Shown here one piece after another: positions 61,945 through 64,000 of a DNA stretch of 64,000 nt. The DNA comes from Phycisphaerales bacterium UBA3190. GTDB taxonomy: Bacteria > Planctomycetota > Phycisphaerae > Phycisphaerales > UBA1924. A program made the position numbers and the translations under genes. The notes beneath the pieces are model-generated. The model worked only from the letters and a program-made list of their open reading frames with translations, had not been told where the DNA came from and did not search any database. Each line of letters starts with the position of its first letter. Positions within the stretch are counted from its first letter, which is position 1. The stretch covers positions 1 to 64,000 of the forward strand of contig DEXG01000034.1 of the NCBI GenBank assembly GCA_002364005.1, in the 5' to 3' direction.

Positions 61945-62982
61945 TCAGAGCCCGTCCTTTTCGCCCATCATGCGGAGCATGTCGACGCAGCGGTTGGCGT
62001 AGCCGGCTTCGTTGTCGTACCAGCTGACGACCTTGAAGAAGTTGCTGTTGAGCTCGATGCAGGCGCCGGCGTCGTAGATCGACGAGTGCGGGTCGCCGAC
62101 GAAATCGCTTGAGACCACGGCTTCCTCGGTGTAACCCAGCACGCCCTTCATCGGGCCCTCGCTGGCGGCCTTCATCGCGGCGTTGATTTCCTTGAGACTC
62201 GTGGCCTTCTCGGTCCGGAAGGTCAGGTCGACCGCGGAGACATCAGCGGTGGGGACGCGGAACGCCATGCCCGTGAGCTTGCCGACCGTTTCGGGCAGGC
62301 AGAGACCGACGGCCTTGGCGGCGCCGGTGCTGGCGGGGATGATGTTCTGGTAGGCGTTGCGCCCGCCACGCCAGTCCTTCTTCGAAGGGCCGTCCTGCGT
62401 GGGCTGGGTCGCGGTCGCGGCGTGGACGGTGGTCATCAGGCCCTCGACGAGCCCGAAGTTGTCCATGATCACCTTGGTGATCGGCGCCAGGCAGTTGGTC
62501 GTGCAGCTGGCGTTGGAGATGATGGTGTCGGTCTCGGGGTTGTACTTGCCGCAGTTGACCTTGTGCACATAGGTGGGCACCGAATCGGGGGTCTTGGTTG
62601 GGGCCGAGATCACAACACGCTTGCAGCCGTTGTTGTCGATGTGCTTCTGGGCGTCTGGGCCCTGGGTGAAGAACCCGGTGGATTCGAGCACATAGTCGAC
62701 GCCCATGTCGCCCCAGGCGAGCTTGGCCGGGTCACGCTCGGCGGTGGTCTTGGTGACCTTGCCGTTGACGGTGAACGAGTCCTCGGTGGCAGTGATCTCG
62801 GCGGGCTTGCCGTCGATCAGGAACCGCCCGTGCATGGTGTCGTACTTGAGCAGGTAGGCCAGGTTGTCGGCTGGGACGAGGTCGTTGATCGCGACCACCT
62901 CGATGCCGGGGGTGTTGGCGGCGATGCGGTAGACGAGACGACCGATGCGGCCGAAGCCGTTGATTCCGATTTTGACGCTCAT
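61945..62982 (-). CDS. gapA: Glyceraldehyde-3-phosphate dehydrogenase
   Basis: 345 residues. NAD-binding start MSVKIGINGFGRIGRLVYRI with Asp34 after the second strand (NAD preference), catalytic Cys160 in ISNASCTTNCLAP, and WYDNEAGYANRCVDML at the end. Converts glyceraldehyde-3-phosphate to 1,3-bisphosphoglycerate. Single gene; GGACGGA lies before the ATG. Confidence 0.97.
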   Translation of the reverse strand: MSVKIGINGFGRIGRLVYRIAANTPGIEVVAINDLVPADNLAYLLKYDTMHGRFLIDGKPAEITATEDSFTVNGKVTKTTAERDPAKLAWGDMGVDYVLESTGFFTQGPDAQKHIDNNGCKRVVISAPTKTPDSVPTYVHKVNCGKYNPETDTIISNASCTTNCLAPITKVIMDNFGLVEGLMTTVHAATATQPTQDGPSKKDWRGGRNAYQNIIPASTGAAKAVGLCLPETVGKLTGMAFRVPTADVSAVDLTFRTEKATSLKEINAAMKAASEGPMKGVLGYTEEAVVSSDFVGDPHSSIYDAGACIELNSNFFKVVSWYDNEAGYANRCVDMLRMMGEKDGL

Positions 62983-63103
62983 ATCTGATTCCGTCCTGAG
63001 TGGAAGGTGGTGAAATACGGGTGCATGGCACCCGAAAGAACTTGCCTAGGCGCATGCTAGGTCGATTCAGCGAGATCTTCCTATGGGTCAGCCCATGTTC
63101 CTG

Positions 63104-64000
63104 TTAATGATCGCGGATGTCCGAGATCACCCTGGGCGGCCAGGCGGCCCGGAGGGCGTTGACCACCGCCAGGACATCGATGATCTCTTGGCTGATCGCC
63201 CCTGCTACGGGGGGGAGGTAGCCCATCGCGGCCAGGATCATCCCGACCATGCTCAGCAGCATCCCGCCGATCGCGGACTGTAAGGCGATGCGGCGCATGT
63301 GCTTGGAGATATGGAAGAACTCGTCGACACGCTCAAGAGACGAGTCCATGATGACCACGCCCGCGGCTTCGGTCGTGATGTCCGATGCCTGCCCGAACGC
63401 GATCCCAACCGTCGCCAGCGAGAGGGCCGGAGCGTCGTTGATCCCATCGCCCACGAAGCAGGTCCGCGCGTGCTCGGACTCGGATCGGACGATCTCGACC
63501 TTCTGCTCGGGCGTCTGCTCGGCGATGATCTCTCGGATCCCGACCTTCTGCCCGAGGTAGTCCGCCTCGCTCTGGCGATCGCCCGAGACGAGCATCACCT
63601 TCTCGTACCCGTGCTTGCGGGAGAGGTGCTCGATAAAGAGCTTCCCGTCCTTGCGTGGCTCATCGCGGAACTGCACTGTCGCGGCGTATTGCCCGTCGAG
63701 GACCACGACGCACTCGAGCCCGGCCGTGCGCTCCGGGAGCAGGTCCAGGTGTTCCGGGTCGATCTGGGCCAGGGCCTTGCGGCCGGTGATGAGCACCTCG
63801 GTGCCCGCGACCAGCCCACTGAGCCCCTGACCGGGCTTCTCTGAGACCTGATTCGGTTCAGAGATCGACACGCCCAGCTCTTCGCCCCGTCGCACGATCG
63901 CATCGGCCAGCGGGTGCTTGGAGTATCGCTCAAGCGACACAATCTGGGAGAGCAAGGCCCGCTCGTCGATCCCCGGGGCGGGGATGATGTCGGTGATGAC
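63104..64000 (-). CDS. Heavy-metal P1B-type ATPase (C-terminal part; runs off window)
   Basis: About 299 residues remain; the 5' end, including the DKTG and CPx motifs, lies beyond base 64000. HP motif ERYSKHPLADAIVRRGEELG, EKVMLVSGDRQSEADYL, hinge VGDGINDAPALSLATVGIAF and the final membrane pair with AISQEIIDVLAVVNALRA are intact. P1B pumps export Cu, Zn, Cd or Co; the missing helices prevent a substrate call. Confidence 0.88.
   Translation of the reverse strand, partial: VITDIIPAPGIDERALLSQIVSLERYSKHPLADAIVRRGEELGVSISEPNQVSEKPGQGLSGLVAGTEVLITGRKALAQIDPEHLDLLPERTAGLECVVVLDGQYAATVQFRDEPRKDGKLFIEHLSRKHGYEKVMLVSGDRQSEADYLGQKVGIREIIAEQTPEQKVEIVRSESEHARTCFVGDGINDAPALSLATVGIAFGQASDITTEAAGVVIMDSSLERVDEFFHISKHMRRIALQSAIGGMLLSMVGMILAAMGYLPPVAGAISQEIIDVLAVVNALRAAWPPRVISDIRDH

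Noticed and set aside
1..64000. CRISPR arrays, insertion sequences, rRNA genes
   Set aside because: No regularly spaced direct repeats, transposase genes or rRNA-like stretches were seen on reading both strands.

Overview
The window looks like a GC-rich chromosomal segment from a motile planctomycete, most probably class Phycisphaerae. The reasons are: three secreted proteins ending in a Cys-framed, duplicated Ca-loop module with repeated DFFDVS-type cores (the GC-type dockerin style I associate with Phycisphaerae), several lipoproteins with planctomycete-style architectures, and a complete-looking flagellar export and motor cluster with flbD, flhF, flhG and a FliA/WhiG sigma factor. No rRNA, intact tRNA, CRISPR array, insertion sequence or prophage is visible.

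Layout. 1-4.2 kb: three secreted dockerin-type proteins (the last two are tandem paralogues), separated by palindromic repeats of two families. 4.2-9.9 kb: an envelope set (conserved hypothetical, LolA-like lipoprotein, secreted-domain/RDD membrane protein, membrane-anchored TPR protein). 9.97-39.1 kb: a continuous co-directional flagellar locus: flgN-like, a sensor kinase and a sigma-54 activator, flgBC-fliE-fliF-fliG-fliH-fliI-fliJ, a MotE-like gene, fliK, flgD, a small flagellar-operon gene, flgE, flbD, motAB, fliL, fliN, fliOPQR, flhB, flhA, flhF, flhG, a small membrane protein of unknown role and fliA, closed by a rho-independent terminator. fliM is absent from its usual place between fliL and fliN, and filament, rod-cap, ring and hook-associated genes lie elsewhere.

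39.2-43.5 kb: folK, then a minus-strand group (Xer recombinase, small hypothetical, CsgG/TolB_N-like lipoprotein, beta-propeller lipoprotein). 43.9-48.2 kb: small hypotheticals, an isolated nuoC, a PqaA-like lipoprotein and a TPR-YggX fusion. 48.2-51.9 kb: rpsO, pnp and a cold-shock protein, each of the first two followed by a terminator. 52-55 kb: an orphan histidine kinase convergent with a kynU-kynA tryptophan-degradation pair. 55-61.8 kb: TIM-barrel isomerase-like protein, queG, two linked minus-strand genes (polytopic membrane protein, hotdog-like protein), a metallo-beta-lactamase-fold hydrolase, a lipoprotein and a small Cys-rich secreted protein. 61.9-64 kb: gapA and the C-terminal part of a heavy-metal P1B ATPase running off the window.

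How the genes work together. The flagellar locus carries its own regulatory chain: a kinase/sigma-54 activator pair at the head, a strong -24/-12-like site directly before flgB, and FliA at the tail, with exact FliA-type -10 boxes in two of the few real gaps of the cluster (before flgN and before fliN). The most unusual items are the covarying double-hairpin repeat family around the dockerin genes, the TPR-YggX fusion, the missing fliM, the candidate split TolB-like lipoprotein pair, and the unknown membrane gene between flhG and fliA.
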